Source: Acidimicrobiales bacterium
GTDB taxonomy: Bacteria; Actinomycetota; Acidimicrobiia; Acidimicrobiales; Poriferisodalaceae
Direction of reading: 5' to 3'
Assembly: GCA_030743005.1 (NCBI GenBank)
Contig: JASLTG010000005.1
Coordinates: forward strand, 61,592 to 125,591
DNA length: 64,000 nt
Part shown: piece after piece, positions 9,344-22,259 of the stretch
Layout: the number at the start of each line of letters is the position of its first letter
How positions within the stretch are numbered: the first letter of the stretch is position 1
The notes under the pieces: model-generated
Told to the model about the DNA's origin: nothing
What the model saw: the letters and a program-made list of their open reading frames with translations, nothing else
Database searches by the model: none
Made by a program: the position numbers and the translations under genes

Positions 9344-9778
9344 GTGTCTGTTATCGCTCTTGGAGCTGACCATGCAGGATTCGCGCTTAAACAGATAATC
9401 GCTCAATACCTAGCAAAAGAAGGTCACGAAATAGTTGATTGCGGGACTTACGACGAAACGCGAGTCGACTATCCCGATTATGGAGCAGCTGTCGGGGTGT
9501 CAGTCGCTAATCGTGATGCGGAATGCGGCGTCGTGGTGTGCGGTAGCGGAATCGGAATCGTCATGGCTGCGGGCAAGGTGCCCGGTATTCGTGCCGCCAC
9601 AGTCCATGACATGACAACTGCTCGCTTAAGTCGGGAACACAATGACGCCAACGTGATTGGCATTGGAGCGCGCATGGTGGGTGAACAAACAGCTCTGGAC
9701 ATAGTGGATGCATACTTAGGTGCTTCCTTCCAAGGTGGACGACATCAACAACGCGTGGAGAAGCTGGACGCTATTTAG
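9344..9778 (+). CDS. rpiB: Ribose-5-phosphate isomerase B
   Basis: Interconverts ribose 5-phosphate and ribulose 5-phosphate in the pentose phosphate pathway. 144 residues, normal for RpiB/LacAB. GADHAG at the N-terminus binds the phosphate, VVVCGSGIG holds the catalytic cysteine base, and SREHNDANVIGIGARM carries the ring-opening histidine and phosphate contacts. GTG start after a GAGAGAGGG stretch. It lies between the prmC-tsaC fusion and glyA but is separated from each by about 90-100 bases, so a separate transcript is possible. Confidence 0.95.
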   Translation: MSVIALGADHAGFALKQIIAQYLAKEGHEIVDCGTYDETRVDYPDYGAAVGVSVANRDAECGVVVCGSGIGIVMAAGKVPGIRAATVHDMTTARLSREHNDANVIGIGARMVGEQTALDIVDAYLGASFQGGRHQQRVEKLDAI

Positions 9779-9786
9779 ACTCCAAG

Positions 9787-9816
9787 TTGAGTGTCGGCCT
9801 AGAAAGAGCGCATAAA
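9787..9816 (+). promoter_or_regulatory. Candidate sigma70-type promoter before glyA
   Basis: TTGAGT at 9787-9792 and CATAAA at 9811-9816 with an 18-base spacer. This would give a 5' untranslated region of about 55-60 bases before glyA. The match is moderate. I saw no glycine riboswitch-like fold in the leader. Confidence 0.35.
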
Positions 9817-9878
9817 AACTCAAATTCAAGGCAAGCTGTGTCACCATCTGCCGCGACGATCGCGAAAGGCCCCTACCC

Positions 9879-11138
9879 ATGACGAACCCCAACAACGTTT
9901 GGACCGTAGGACCCGATACCGAAGTCGAAGAACTTATCTCCGAGGAGAAAGAACGTCAGGCGACAAGTCTGCAGCTCATCGCTTCAGAAAACTTCGCTTC
10001 CCCTGCGGTCATGAACGCTACCGGCAGCGTGTTCACCAATAAATACAGTGAGGGCTATCCGCGACGTCGTTACTACGGCGGTAATGCGAAGGTAGACGTA
10101 GTGGAGCAACTCGCTATCGATCGTGTGAAGAAGCTTTTTGGTGCGGAGCACGCAAATGTGCAGCCTCATTCGGGCTCACAAGCTAATGCGGCTGTCTATA
10201 TGGCTCTCCTCGACGTAGGAGACACTGTTATGGGGCTGAGCCTAGATCATGGCGGTCACCTAACTCACGGGTCACCTGTCAATGCGAGTGGCCGTTTCTA
10301 TAACTTTGTTTCATACGGTTTGACTGGCGGAGACGAACGCATTGATTACGAGGAAATGCGCTCTATAGCGATTGCTGAGAGACCGAAGCTAATTGTTGCC
10401 GGCGCAACAGCGTATCCGCGACGCATTGACCCCGAACCTTTCCGCAAAGTATGCGATGAAGTAGGCGCCTACTTCATGTTTGATGCAGCTCACATAGCTG
10501 GCTTGATAGCTGGCGGCCAACACCCGAATCCCGTCCCTCATGCTGATGTAGTTACCTTTACAACCCACAAGACTTTGCGCGGACCCAGAGGCGGTTGCAT
10601 CCTCTCGACGGAGGCTCTCGCGAAAAAGATCGATAGTGCCGTATTTCCTGGGAACCAAGGTGGCCCACTAGACCACGTGGTCGCTGCCAAGGCGATTGGT
10701 TTTCGAGAAGCGTTAGACCCGGGTTTCGCAGGCTACGCCGAGCGAATCGTTCAGAATGCCAGCGCGCTAGCCGATGCTCTCGCGAATCAGGGATTCAGGT
10801 TGGTTTCAGGAGGTACGGATAACCATCTACTCCTAGTCGACCTGAGAACCTTTGATGAAGAGTTGACAGGTAAAGAAGCGCAAGAAGTACTTGACCTAGG
10901 TGGGGTAACTCTCAACCGGAACACGATTCCTGATGACCCTCGTTCTCCATTCGTGACTAGTGGTGTGCGCATGGGAGTCGCATCCGTAACTACGCAGGGA
11001 ATGGGTGTCGAAGAAATGGCCAAGATTGCTGATTTCACGGCGCGAATACTCCGACAACGCCACGACACCGACGCCGTCAAGGCTATTGCCGAGGAAGTAG
11101 CCGATTTATGCGCTCAATTCCCGCCCTACCCGGAGTGA
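9879..11138 (+). CDS. glyA: Serine hydroxymethyltransferase
   Basis: PLP enzyme that moves a one-carbon unit from serine to tetrahydrofolate, giving glycine. 419 residues, standard length. Motifs: [42 protein letters not shown]-equivalent [24 protein letters not shown] and the PLP lysine in [15 protein letters not shown] start with GAAAGG upstream. The serC and serA genes lie far away in the window (49-53 kb), so serine and glycine synthesis are not in one operon here. Confidence 0.97.
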   Translation: MTNPNNVWTVGPDTEVEELISEEKERQATSLQLIASENFASPAVMNATGSVFTNKYSEGYPRRRYYGGNAKVDVVEQLAIDRVKKLFGAEHANVQPHSGSQANAAVYMALLDVGDTVMGLSLDHGGHLTHGSPVNASGRFYNFVSYGLTGGDERIDYEEMRSIAIAERPKLIVAGATAYPRRIDPEPFRKVCDEVGAYFMFDAAHIAGLIAGGQHPNPVPHADVVTFTTHKTLRGPRGGCILSTEALAKKIDSAVFPGNQGGPLDHVVAAKAIGFREALDPGFAGYAERIVQNASALADALANQGFRLVSGGTDNHLLLVDLRTFDEELTGKEAQEVLDLGGVTLNRNTIPDDPRSPFVTSGVRMGVASVTTQGMGVEEMAKIADFTARILRQRHDTDAVKAIAEEVADLCAQFPPYPE

Positions 11139-11262
11139 GCACAACGACAATCACCAGCTCGTGGCACCCTCCATCAAAGCTCCGGCACTCATAACTAGGC
11201 TGGTTGGTTAGATACAAGAGTCGTAACGTGCGCCTGTTGTAATTGATGAGTAGGGAAGTCCC

Positions 11263-12390
11263 GTGAGTAGGACACTCCAACACGCCGTCGTACTAGGCGC
11301 AGCAGCGATCGTCACATACCTCTTCACGTTCGTTGTAACAAGAGTGGCCCCCAAATTAGGAGCGGTTGTTGAGCCCGATGATCGACGTGTCCATCAACGT
11401 CCAACTATCACCGGTGGTGGAGCAGCGATGTTCGTGGGTTTCTTGGCTGCCCTGGTCTTGGCTAGCCGTTTGCCAGGCTTCACCCAGGTTTTCGCCGGCT
11501 CATCCGAAGCGTTAGCAGTAGTTGTTGCCGCCACCGTTATGTTTGCTATCGGAGCAGTTGACGATCTGCGAGAGCTTTCAGCCCCAGCAAAGGTGGCCGG
11601 GCAGGTGCTATCTGGAAGCCTTCTCGCTGTACTGGGCGTCACACTGTTCTATTTCAGAGTGCCTTTCGGGCAGCTTGTCGTCCTGTCAGCGGATTGGGCC
11701 ACTTTGATAACTGTCTTGCTAGTTGTAGTTGTGGCCAATTCGGTCAACCTAATCGACGGTCTAGATGGACTAGCCGCCGGTACCGTCGCCATCGCTGCGG
11801 GTGCCTTTTATCTGTACAGCGGGGAATTGCAGAATGCTGGACTCATCAGTGACGCCAATCTGGGGCCGCTATTAGCGCTGGTAACGCTAGGGATATGTCT
11901 CGGCTTTTTGCCTCACAATTTTCACCCAGCACGAATCTTTATGGGCGACGGAGGTGCGCTTTTACTCGGCCTCCTTATGGCATCCGCGACCATGACCGTA
12001 GGTGGCAGAGTCGTTGACCAGTTCAGTGGGCAGGTCTATTTCTTTTTTGCGCCCATAGCGATTCCTTTCTTAATCCTGGGCGTTCCCTTGGTTGACGTTG
12101 CCCTAGCGGTAGCAAGACGGGCCTACCGGAGAGAGGGGATAGCAACGGCAGATAAAGACCATCTGCATCATCGCTTGTTGAGGATGGGACATGGGCATAG
12201 ACGGACTGTCATGCTCTTGTGGGCATGGACAGCTCTACTTTCAGGCGTCGCATTGGTGCCGACGTTGACTGGTAGTGGTGACGCCGTCCTTCCCTTCGCC
12301 TTGGCTGGTGTTGCTATTTTGCTTTTCTTTTTGCTTCGACCGAGAACTCGATTGGGAGAAGAAAGAGAACCAGAAATTCGGAGTGCGTAG
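11263..12390 (+). CDS. Undecaprenyl-phosphate sugar-1-phosphate transferase (WecA/TagO family)
   Basis: Integral membrane enzyme of the MraY/WecA family, which attaches a sugar-1-phosphate (usually GlcNAc) to undecaprenyl phosphate for cell-wall polymers. 375 residues with about ten hydrophobic segments. Family motifs are visible: DDRRVHQRPTITGGG near the first loop, NLIDGLDGLAAG with the catalytic aspartates, RIFMGDGGALLLG, and DHLHHRLLRMGHGHRR, the His-rich motif of WecA-type rather than MraY-type enzymes. GTG start. It precedes the ATP synthase operon, as is common in actinobacteria. Confidence 0.9.
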   Translation: MSRTLQHAVVLGAAAIVTYLFTFVVTRVAPKLGAVVEPDDRRVHQRPTITGGGAAMFVGFLAALVLASRLPGFTQVFAGSSEALAVVVAATVMFAIGAVDDLRELSAPAKVAGQVLSGSLLAVLGVTLFYFRVPFGQLVVLSADWATLITVLLVVVVANSVNLIDGLDGLAAGTVAIAAGAFYLYSGELQNAGLISDANLGPLLALVTLGICLGFLPHNFHPARIFMGDGGALLLGLLMASATMTVGGRVVDQFSGQVYFFFAPIAIPFLILGVPLVDVALAVARRAYRREGIATADKDHLHHRLLRMGHGHRRTVMLLWAWTALLSGVALVPTLTGSGDAVLPFALAGVAILLFFLLRPRTRLGEEREPEIRSA

Positions 12391-12414
12391 CGAAAAGAAC
12401 GCGGTGGTATTCGA

Positions 12415-12460
12415 TTGACAGCGGAGTCGCTTGCAACCGGTGAAATACCCCAATTAGGGT
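12415..12460 (+). promoter_or_regulatory. Candidate promoter for the ATP synthase operon
   Basis: A perfect TTGACA lies at 12415-12420 but its best -10 (TGAAAT, 12441-12446) is 20 bases away. A second option is TTGCAA at 12431-12436 with TAGGGT at 12455-12460 and an 18-base spacer. One of these could drive the operon starting at 12518. The evidence is sequence match only. Confidence 0.3.
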
Positions 12461-12517
12461 GTGGCCGCTTCCCGAAGCATCCCATAATTCGCTACTAGTC
12501 CGGAGACTGCCCGTCGC

Positions 12518-12859
12518 ATGCGAGCACCAGCGTTCTCCAAAAACAAACAGCAATTCGGAAACGATGACGCCTTCTCGCGTTCGGTTGAGATCGTCGTGAC
12601 CCCACTGATTTTTGCTGGCGGCGGCTGGATGCTAGATCGTTGGCTCAACACTGGCCCCTGGATGGCAGCAGCCTTTGGCACAGTGGCATTCTTAGTGAAG
12701 ATAGCCGCAGAGTGGTACCGGTATACCGGCCGGATGACAGGTATTGAAGAAGAAATGGCTTCAAGCCGTCCGACAAACAGCCGTGGCTTGGACCATATGG
12801 AAGAAGTCGATGATCATTTACCGACTGGCGTGACCCTCGAGGAGCGTGCAGTCGAATGA
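12518..12859 (+). CDS. AtpI/AtpZ-like small membrane protein
   Basis: 113 residues, first gene of the ATP synthase operon. Two hydrophobic segments (about 24-40 and 48-64) with FAGGGWMLDRWL between, a pattern of the AtpZ/AtpI family, followed by an acidic soluble tail. Members of the family help assemble the c-ring or transport magnesium for it. The stop overlaps the next start by 4 bases (ATGA). Assignment rests on position and topology more than on clear residues. Confidence 0.75.
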   Translation: MRAPAFSKNKQQFGNDDAFSRSVEIVVTPLIFAGGGWMLDRWLNTGPWMAAAFGTVAFLVKIAAEWYRYTGRMTGIEEEMASSRPTNSRGLDHMEEVDDHLPTGVTLEERAVE

Positions 12860-13334
12860 ACGAAAGCACTGAGCAACGACGTTTGGCCTCTAGTGATGTA
12901 GAACAAAATCAGGAGCCCGAAAAAGGAATTGTCGCTGACATGATCGTTCGGGGCATGAAAGTCGCACCGGTATGGCTGCTCTTTTCATGGTTGATTTGGG
13001 GTATCGACGGGGTCGCCTCATCGGCTTATGGACTTGGCTTAATCTTTGCCAATTTCATAGCCGCCGCCGCGTTTTTAACATGGGCTGGGCGGATCTCGAC
13101 GGCTGCTTTGATGTTTGCAGCATTAGGCGGATTCATCGTCCGTCTCGGTGTCTTAACTTTGGCAGTTGTAGCCGCGAGTAAAATCAGCGTTTTTGCACCT
13201 GTTCCACTAGGTATTACGATTATCGTTTCCCATCTTGGCCTGCTGGTCTGGGAGACGCGCTATGTTTCTCTGTCACTTGCCTACCCGGGACTAGGACCCG
13301 CCCACATAACGCAAACGAACCACAAGGAGACCAA

Positions 13335-13338
<4 letters not shown>
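12856..13338 (+). CDS. atpI: ATP synthase protein I-like (AtpI)
   Basis: 160 residues with a charged N-terminal 35 residues and four hydrophobic segments (about 38-56, 60-78, 82-105 and 113-132). Size, topology and place directly before atpB fit ATP synthase subunit I, which assists c-ring assembly and is not part of the finished enzyme. Overlaps its neighbours on both sides by 4 bases, so translation is coupled. Sequence conservation in this family is low. Confidence 0.72.
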
Positions 13339-14389
<1,051 letters not shown>

Positions 14390-14398
14390 GGGGAAAAT

Positions 14399-14944
14399 AT
14401 GAGCACCCTTGGAGCGCTAGCCGCTGCAGCAGCTGAAGAGGCTGTAGCGGAAGCACCTAATCCGATTATTCCTGCTATCGACGAAGTCATTTGGGGAACA
14501 CTCTCGTTTCTCATTCTCTTTGTCGTCATGGCCAAATATGCCTACCCGGCATTAAAGAAGGCCATGGAAGCAAGGTCCGAAAAGATCCAAGGTGATCTTG
14601 ATGCAGCTGACACTGCTCGAAGCGAAGCCGAGGGTTTGCGTGCTGAATATGACGCAAAGCTCTCAGAGGCACAAGCTGAGGCAGGACGAATCCTTGAAGC
14701 TGCTCGGTCTGAGGCCGAGCAAGTTCGACAAGATCGTATTGCCGCCATTGAGCCTGAGATAGCAGAGCGGAGAGCCCAAGCAGAAGCTGATATCGAAGCT
14801 GCCAAGGCGCGAGCACTTGCAGACGTTCGAACTCAAGTCACATCTCTTGCGGTCGGAGCTGCCGAACAGGTAGTCCGGTCCAGCTTGGACGAGGCTGCAT
14901 ATGCGCGACTGGTTGATGATTACATCGAATCAGTTGGCAACTGA
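14399..14944 (+). CDS. atpF: ATP synthase F0 subunit b
   Basis: 181 residues. One membrane helix (about 31-50, VIWGTLSFLILFVVMAKYAYP), then a long Ala/Glu/Arg-rich coiled coil (55-150) that forms the peripheral stalk, ending in a region (VTSLAVGAAEQVVRSSLDE) that meets the delta subunit. It starts 9 bases after atpE with AAGGGGA upstream. One b gene only; no b' copy is present. Confidence 0.95.
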   Translation: MSTLGALAAAAAEEAVAEAPNPIIPAIDEVIWGTLSFLILFVVMAKYAYPALKKAMEARSEKIQGDLDAADTARSEAEGLRAEYDAKLSEAQAEAGRILEAARSEAEQVRQDRIAAIEPEIAERRAQAEADIEAAKARALADVRTQVTSLAVGAAEQVVRSSLDEAAYARLVDDYIESVGN

Positions 14945-14958
14945 CACTGATATGAAAA

Positions 14959-14986
14959 AAACTCTCCAGAATTTCCTGAAGAGTTT
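14959..14986 (+). promoter_or_regulatory. Hairpin between atpF and atpH
   Basis: AAACTCT (14959-14965) pairs with AGAGTTT (14980-14986), extended inward after one mismatch by CAG/CTG with a 6-base loop. It lies in the only sizeable gap (98 bases) inside the ATP synthase operon. It could stabilise or process the mRNA or lower read-through to the F1 genes. No T-run follows, so it is not a classic terminator. Confidence 0.35.
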
Positions 14987-15042
14987 CCTGGGACCTTGGC
15001 ACTCAGCCGCGGTAACCCGTTACGAATAGAACGAGGAAAGCG

Positions 15043-15570
15043 ATGACCGAGAAAGTGGAAGAGTACGCCGCCGGCCTAGCGAAATTGGCTGCCGCCGAAG
15101 GTGAACTCGACCGCGTCGCGGATGAGCTATATCAACTAGGCCGAACTGTTGAATCATCGGACGAACTCCGTTCGACTCTCAGTGACAGGTCCATACCTGC
15201 GTCGCGCCGAATCGGAGTGCTGGAAGATCTACTCGGATCTAATGCATCGCCAGTGACCCTCAACCTTGTCAGCATGCTCGTCGGTGCGGGTCGAGGAAAT
15301 CACATAGGCCCAATTTCTGATGAACTAGTTCGCCAAGCAGCAGAGACAAGAGGTCAAGCCGTAGCTGAAGTTCGATCAGCTGTAGGGCTCAACGATGATC
15401 AACGTGAGCGTCTCCGATCAGCGCTTTCTAATGCAACTGGAATGAATATCGACATCGTTGTAGTTGTCGATCCCGACATCCTCGGAGGAGTAGTTGCCCA
15501 AGTGGGCGACACCGTCTTCGATGGATCCGTACGTACCCGTCTAGAGAAAATGAAGGAGCGTTTGTCGTGA
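15043..15570 (+). CDS. atpH: ATP synthase F1 subunit delta
   Basis: 175-residue OSCP/delta protein joining the F1 head to subunit b. The N-terminal helical bundle includes [25 protein letters not shown], and the C-terminal domain has the usual [23 protein letters not shown] signature. It is a separate gene, not the b-delta fusion found in mycobacteria. ATG start with GAGGAAAG upstream; it overlaps atpA by 4 bases (GTGA). Confidence 0.95.
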   Translation: MTEKVEEYAAGLAKLAAAEGELDRVADELYQLGRTVESSDELRSTLSDRSIPASRRIGVLEDLLGSNASPVTLNLVSMLVGAGRGNHIGPISDELVRQAAETRGQAVAEVRSAVGLNDDQRERLRSALSNATGMNIDIVVVVDPDILGGVVAQVGDTVFDGSVRTRLEKMKERLS

Positions 15571-17108
15571 CTGACCTGAGCTTCGATGCCGCAGAGATAA
15601 CTGCAGCTATCCAAAAGAACCTGGAAGGTTTTGACCCATCGGTAGAGTCTGGAACCGTAGGTCGCATCTTGGAAGTGGGAGACGGCATTGCCAGAGTATC
15701 TGGTCTACCGAATGCCTCCGTTAACGAGATCTTGGAGTTTGAGAGCGGCGACGTTGGGCTTGCTCTAAACCTCGACGAGGATTCAATCGGTGCGGTAGTT
15801 CTTGGCAACGTCGAGAACATTGAAGAAGGCCAAAACGTTAAATCCACAGGCAGAATCCTCTCGGTGCCGGTTGGTGATGGAGTGCTGGGAAGGGTGGTTA
15901 ACGCCCTCGGCGAGCCGATTGATGGTAAAGGTCCACTAGTGGGATCCGAGCCGCGCCGCATGGAAATCCAGGCACCGGGCATCATGGGCCGACAACCAGT
16001 GCATGAACCATTGCAGACTGGCATCAAGGCGATCGACGCCATGACTCCTGTGGGTCGTGGTCAGCGAGAACTCATCATTGGCGACCGAAAGACAGGGAAG
16101 ACTTCAGTCGCTATTGACACGATCCTGAATCAAGCAGGACTGGGCGTTAAATGTATATATGTCGCCGTCGGACAAAAAGGATCAACGGTCGCCCAAGTTG
16201 TTAGCACTTTGGAAGAACGTGGCGCCATGGATTACACCGTCGTGGTGTGTGCGCCCGCTGCTGACGCCGCTCCCTTCAAATACCTAGCCCCCTACGCAGG
16301 GTGTGCGATGGGTCAACACTGGATGGAAAATGGCGAGCACGCTCTAATCGTCTATGACGACCTCTCCAAACAAGCCGAAGCCTATAGACAGATGTCATTG
16401 TTGCTTCGGCGCCCACCGGGCCGCGAGGCGTATCCGGGCGACGTTTTCTATCTGCATAGTCGTTTGTTGGAACGCGCTGCGAAATTATCGGATGAACAAG
16501 GAGCTGGTTCTTTGACCGCCCTGCCGGTGATTGAAACCAAAGCGGGCGATGTCTCGGCATACATCCCAACCAATGTCATTTCGATTACCGATGGCCAGAT
16601 ATATCTTCAAGATGACCTTTTTAAATCAGGTGTCCGCCCAGCCGTAGACGTAGGGGTGTCAGTGTCACGAGTCGGAGGCGATGCACAGACCAAGGCGATG
16701 AAGAGCGTGGCCGGGACCCTGAAGATTGACTTAGCTCAATTCCGCGACCTTGAAGCCTTTGCCACTTTTGGGTCTGAGCTAGACGCGGCATCTGCAGCGC
16801 AGTTGGGCCGCGGATATCGACTCGTGGAACTTCTTAAGCAGGGACTAAATAGCCCAATGCCGGTCGAAGAACAGGTGGTCTCTATTTACACAGGAACCAA
16901 CGGCCATCTTGACGATCTACCAGTGGAAGATGTTCAGCGTTTCGAAGCTGAACTTATTGAGAACATGAGGACCCGACATGCGGGACTTCTAGATGAAATC
17001 CGGACATCTGGTGCGTTGCCTGAGGACCAAGTAAAGGCCGCTGTGGAATCGTTCAAAGCGACCTTCCAAGTAACCGTCGAAGTCGGCGACAGCGATTCAG
17101 AGGTCTAA
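15567..17108 (+). CDS. atpA: ATP synthase F1 subunit alpha
   Basis: Non-catalytic nucleotide-binding subunit of the F1 hexamer, 513 residues. Beta-barrel start ([19 protein letters not shown]), Walker [10 protein letters not shown], Walker B region [11 protein letters not shown], the [32 protein letters not shown] signature region in pieces, and the arginine finger in SVSRVGG. GTG start, translationally coupled to atpH. Confidence 0.98.
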   Translation: MTDLSFDAAEITAAIQKNLEGFDPSVESGTVGRILEVGDGIARVSGLPNASVNEILEFESGDVGLALNLDEDSIGAVVLGNVENIEEGQNVKSTGRILSVPVGDGVLGRVVNALGEPIDGKGPLVGSEPRRMEIQAPGIMGRQPVHEPLQTGIKAIDAMTPVGRGQRELIIGDRKTGKTSVAIDTILNQAGLGVKCIYVAVGQKGSTVAQVVSTLEERGAMDYTVVVCAPAADAAPFKYLAPYAGCAMGQHWMENGEHALIVYDDLSKQAEAYRQMSLLLRRPPGREAYPGDVFYLHSRLLERAAKLSDEQGAGSLTALPVIETKAGDVSAYIPTNVISITDGQIYLQDDLFKSGVRPAVDVGVSVSRVGGDAQTKAMKSVAGTLKIDLAQFRDLEAFATFGSELDAASAAQLGRGYRLVELLKQGLNSPMPVEEQVVSIYTGTNGHLDDLPVEDVQRFEAELIENMRTRHAGLLDEIRTSGALPEDQVKAAVESFKATFQVTVEVGDSDSEV

Positions 17109-17114
17109 TAGAAA

Positions 17115-19539
<2,425 letters not shown>

Positions 19540-19559
19540 TTGGTAAGTGAGGCTGATAG

Positions 19560-19943
19560 ATGCAAGTTGAACTTGTCTCACCCGAAGCGGTGCTTTTCTC
19601 AGGAGAATGCTCTCAAGTGGTGACCCGAACCGTTGACGGAGACATCGCCTTTCTCGACAACCATGCGCCGTTTATTGGAGCGCTTGATATCGGCCAAACA
19701 CAACTTTGGGCGGACGACGGCGTGGTCTCGTTGGCTATCAATGGCGGATTCGTCGAGGTGAGTGGCAACGCTGTGACGATTCTTAGCGACGGCGCCCTAG
19801 CAGCGCAGGACATCGATGTGGCAGAGGCCCAATCAGACCTCCAATCCGCTGAGCAGGCCCTTGCTGCGGACGCTGATGACGTTGAGGCTGCAGCTACTAA
19901 GAAATGGGCCGAGACTCGAATCCAGGTGTCAGAAGCCGGCTGA
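19560..19943 (+). CDS. atpC: ATP synthase F1 subunit epsilon
   Basis: 127 residues. The N-terminal beta-sandwich (MQVELVSPEAVLFSGECSQV, TVDGDIAFLDNHAPFIGAL) is complete. The C-terminal helical part is shorter than in E. coli, with one Ala/Glu/Asp-rich helix, as in many actinobacteria. It ends the ATP synthase operon and faces the HisI-like gene on the other strand. Confidence 0.94.
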   Translation: MQVELVSPEAVLFSGECSQVVTRTVDGDIAFLDNHAPFIGALDIGQTQLWADDGVVSLAINGGFVEVSGNAVTILSDGALAAQDIDVAEAQSDLQSAEQALAADADDVEAAATKKWAETRIQVSEAG

Positions 19944-19961
19944 GCTTAGGTATCTTCTCCG

Positions 19962-19985
19962 AGCAACGTCACGTTGTTATTTATT
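19962..19985 (+). terminator. Possible terminator of the ATP synthase operon
   Basis: AGCAACG (19962-19968) and CGTTGTT (19972-19978) form a 7-base stem with one G-U pair and a 3-base loop, followed by ATTTATTA. It sits between the stop of atpC and the convergent HisI-like gene. The stem is short and the tail is not pure U, so this is tentative. Confidence 0.35.
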
Positions 19986-19987
19986 AG

Positions 19988-20416
19988 CTACTGAACAAAA
20001 AACAGTTCGTTTTCGTTGGCCACGACGCGGTAGTAACAGCCGGATCTTGTGGAGCCGTCCTGACCGCGAGTGTGACACACTCCCTGTCCTTCCCTTCGAA
20101 CTCGGTACAAGAGTGAATTCTGCTCACAATTGACTCGCACATCCACCAACGACAATGTGTCACCCGAAGTGGCTCCTTTGTGCCAGATTTCCTCTCTAGA
20201 AGTTGAATAAAGCACGGCGCTTTCAAGTTCAAGAGTCATTCGCAATGCAGTTTCGTTTGCGTAGCCAACGAATAAGACATCGCCGGAGTCAGCTTCTTGC
20301 AGAACTACGGGGACTACCTGATGTCCGCTTCGGCCGATTGAACCGATTTTGTCGAAGTCCAGCTGCTGAGCTGTCCCTTCCTCTAAGTCATTGGTTGTTG
20401 ACATACGAGTGAGCAT
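19988..20416 (-). CDS. hisI: Phosphoribosyl-AMP cyclohydrolase-like protein (HisI family)
   Basis: HisI opens the adenine ring of phosphoribosyl-AMP in histidine synthesis. The chain (138-142 residues) follows the family: VLFVGYANETALRMTLE, YSTSREEIWHKGATSGD, and two late cysteines (CHT at 114-116, Cys 127). The metal-binding stretch, normally DCDxD, reads NCEQN (96-100), so all three aspartates are changed. It is not next to other his genes. It may be a HisI subfamily with different metal ligands or a paralogue with another role. Start could be ATG 20416 or ATG 20404; neither has a clear ribosome binding site. Confidence 0.78.
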   Translation of the reverse strand: MLTRMSTTNDLEEGTAQQLDFDKIGSIGRSGHQVVPVVLQEADSGDVLFVGYANETALRMTLELESAVLYSTSREEIWHKGATSGDTLSLVDVRVNCEQNSLLYRVRREGQGVCHTRGQDGSTRSGCYYRVVANENELFFVQ

Positions 20417-20464
20417 AGAGGCGAAGATGATAATGGCGCGTTCCGCTACATAACGTTGATGTCG

Positions 20465-21460
20465 TTAGGTGAAGTCCACCGATGAAAATTCGCTCAATTT
20501 GTCTATGTTGTGAGTGGCTTCGATCCTACGAACTGTGCCGCTTTTGGAACGCATGACCAGAGAATCGGAAATAGCGCCCTCTGCAGTGAACCTGACGCCT
20601 CTAAGTAGCTCTCCATCCGTAATACCAGTAGCAGCAAAGAAAACATCATCAGACCTGACTAGATCATCAGTATGCAGAACTTGTTCAAGGTTGTATCCAG
20701 CGTCTACAGCGGCTTGTCGTTCACTTCCATTTCGAGGCCATAGCTTTCCTTGCATTTCGCCGCCTAGACACTTAAGCGCTGCCGCAGAAATCACACCTTC
20801 GGGGGTTCCGCCTATTCCAAAGAGAACATCGGCACCGTCGCTGGTAGCGGTAGCTATAGCACCGGCTACGTCGCCATCGGGAATTAGGCGAATACGGGCG
20901 CCACTCTCGCGGACTTCATTGATCAACTCTGCATGCCTGTCGCGGTCGAGTATTACGGCGGTTAGGTCACGAACCCCGCGCCCGGTGGCCTTGGCAATCG
21001 CATCCAGATTTTCGGTCGGACTTTTATCGATAGAAATTAAGCCTTTGGACTGTGGGCCGACGGCAATTTTCTCCATATAGACGCATGGCCCGGGGTCAAA
21101 CATTGTTCCCCTGGGTGCAACCGCTATCACGGAAATAGCGTTGCCCCGGCCCAGTGAAGTCAACGTCGTCCCATCAATGGGGTCAACTGCTATGTCGGTT
21201 TTAGCCCCGGTCCCATCTCCAATTGCTTCTCCGTTGTAGAGCATGGGTGCTTCATCTTTCTCCCCTTCCCCGATCACCACAAAGCCGTCCATGGGTACTG
21301 AGCCGAGGATGATGCGCATAGCGTCTACCGCAGCGCCGTCAGCCCCATCTTTGTCACCTCTGCCCATCCACCTAGCCGCTGCTAAAGCAGCTGCTTCAGT
21401 GGTACGTACCAACTCAAGGGCCAGATTTCGATCAGGAAGCTCAGAAAGTGACTCAGCCAT
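20465..21460 (-). CDS. glpX: Fructose-1,6-bisphosphatase, class II
   Basis: Hydrolyses fructose 1,6-bisphosphate in gluconeogenesis. 331 residues. Metal and phosphate-binding motifs: [26 protein letters not shown], the lysine/glycine region [14 protein letters not shown], and [26 protein letters not shown]. Class II (GlpX) is the usual enzyme in actinobacteria. It is divergent from the J-domain gene with 72 bases between the two starts. Confidence 0.96.
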   Translation of the reverse strand: MAESLSELPDRNLALELVRTTEAAALAAARWMGRGDKDGADGAAVDAMRIILGSVPMDGFVVIGEGEKDEAPMLYNGEAIGDGTGAKTDIAVDPIDGTTLTSLGRGNAISVIAVAPRGTMFDPGPCVYMEKIAVGPQSKGLISIDKSPTENLDAIAKATGRGVRDLTAVILDRDRHAELINEVRESGARIRLIPDGDVAGAIATATSDGADVLFGIGGTPEGVISAAALKCLGGEMQGKLWPRNGSERQAAVDAGYNLEQVLHTDDLVRSDDVFFAATGITDGELLRGVRFTAEGAISDSLVMRSKSGTVRRIEATHNIDKLSEFSSVDFT

Positions 21461-21532
21461 AGAGACTGACCCTAGCCCCTCGAAGGCGATAAGTATGAGT
21501 CACTACCGAGTTCCGCGAGTAGCGTCCATGAG

Positions 21533-22255
21533 GTGATTCTGGCAGAGCTCAACGTCTGGCATTCACGGCCCGCGGTTCCTACGCGTCGCGTGGCCTTGGG
21601 TGAAGATCAGTTGAAGTTTGACCCTGCCCTCGGAGCTGGTGGATTGTTGCTGGCAGCAGTGGTTGGTGCTCACGCACAACAATTCGGGGATGATGAAAAT
21701 AGTGATCTGACCGATCTGCTAAACCTCATTGAAATCGGTGCCCGAATCCCACAACCACGGCTCCGTCATCGTCTGCAAGAGGACCGCATAGGGCTCACTC
21801 GTTCGACCCATCGACTCGTCGGCGCTCCAGACGGTCGAATTTCGCTTGAGTTGGCTCCCAGTGACCGCCCTGAGCCACATGTTCTGGCGGCCCTGTATCG
21901 AATCCGCCAACAACCGAGACAAATGCGCAGAAGCTTGTTGACACTTTTGCGGTCGGCTCGACGATGGCAAGGTCATGACCATGATGACCTACTTCGTTTT
22001 GTGTCCGGAAGGTCTCCCTTAGACCATTGGGGTAGCGGCCTAGGCACCGACTCAGTTACGTGGGCACTCGACGTCCTCGGATTCTCTGGGCGGTCCATCG
22101 ACGAGTTACCAGACTCGCGGCAAGTCCGGCGCACGTTTCGCCGTCTACTGCGTACCGCTCATCCCGACCACGGTGGTGTTGCTGAGGACGCCGGACGACG
22201 GATCGAAGCGCTCACAGCGGCACGCAATATTCTTCTGAATCAGAGGAGCGCATAA
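21533..22255 (+). CDS. Protein with C-terminal J-domain-like segment
   Basis: 240 residues, GTG start. The N-terminal 150 residues are not recognised; they include a stretch HSRPAVPTRRVALGEDQLKF and FDPALGAGGLLLAAVV, then an Arg-rich region around 110-150. Residues about 176-238 look like a DnaJ J-domain: a first helix (TWALDVLGF), a basic second helix (VRRTFRRLLRTAH), the HPD tripeptide in AHPDHGG, and a third helix (RIEALTAARNIL). J-domains stimulate Hsp70 ATPase. No DnaK, GrpE or zinc finger is nearby. It ends 4 bases before lhgO. Confidence 0.72.
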   Translation: MILAELNVWHSRPAVPTRRVALGEDQLKFDPALGAGGLLLAAVVGAHAQQFGDDENSDLTDLLNLIEIGARIPQPRLRHRLQEDRIGLTRSTHRLVGAPDGRISLELAPSDRPEPHVLAALYRIRQQPRQMRRSLLTLLRSARRWQGHDHDDLLRFVSGRSPLDHWGSGLGTDSVTWALDVLGFSGRSIDELPDSRQVRRTFRRLLRTAHPDHGGVAEDAGRRIEALTAARNILLNQRSA

Positions 22256-22259
22256 TCCC

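Noticed and set aside
9779..9878. Glycine riboswitch before glyA
   Set aside because: The leader is short and shows no tandem aptamer-like pairing.
15428..16042. 204-residue open frame on the minus strand over atpH/atpA
   Set aside because: Antisense shadow of highly conserved ATP synthase genes.
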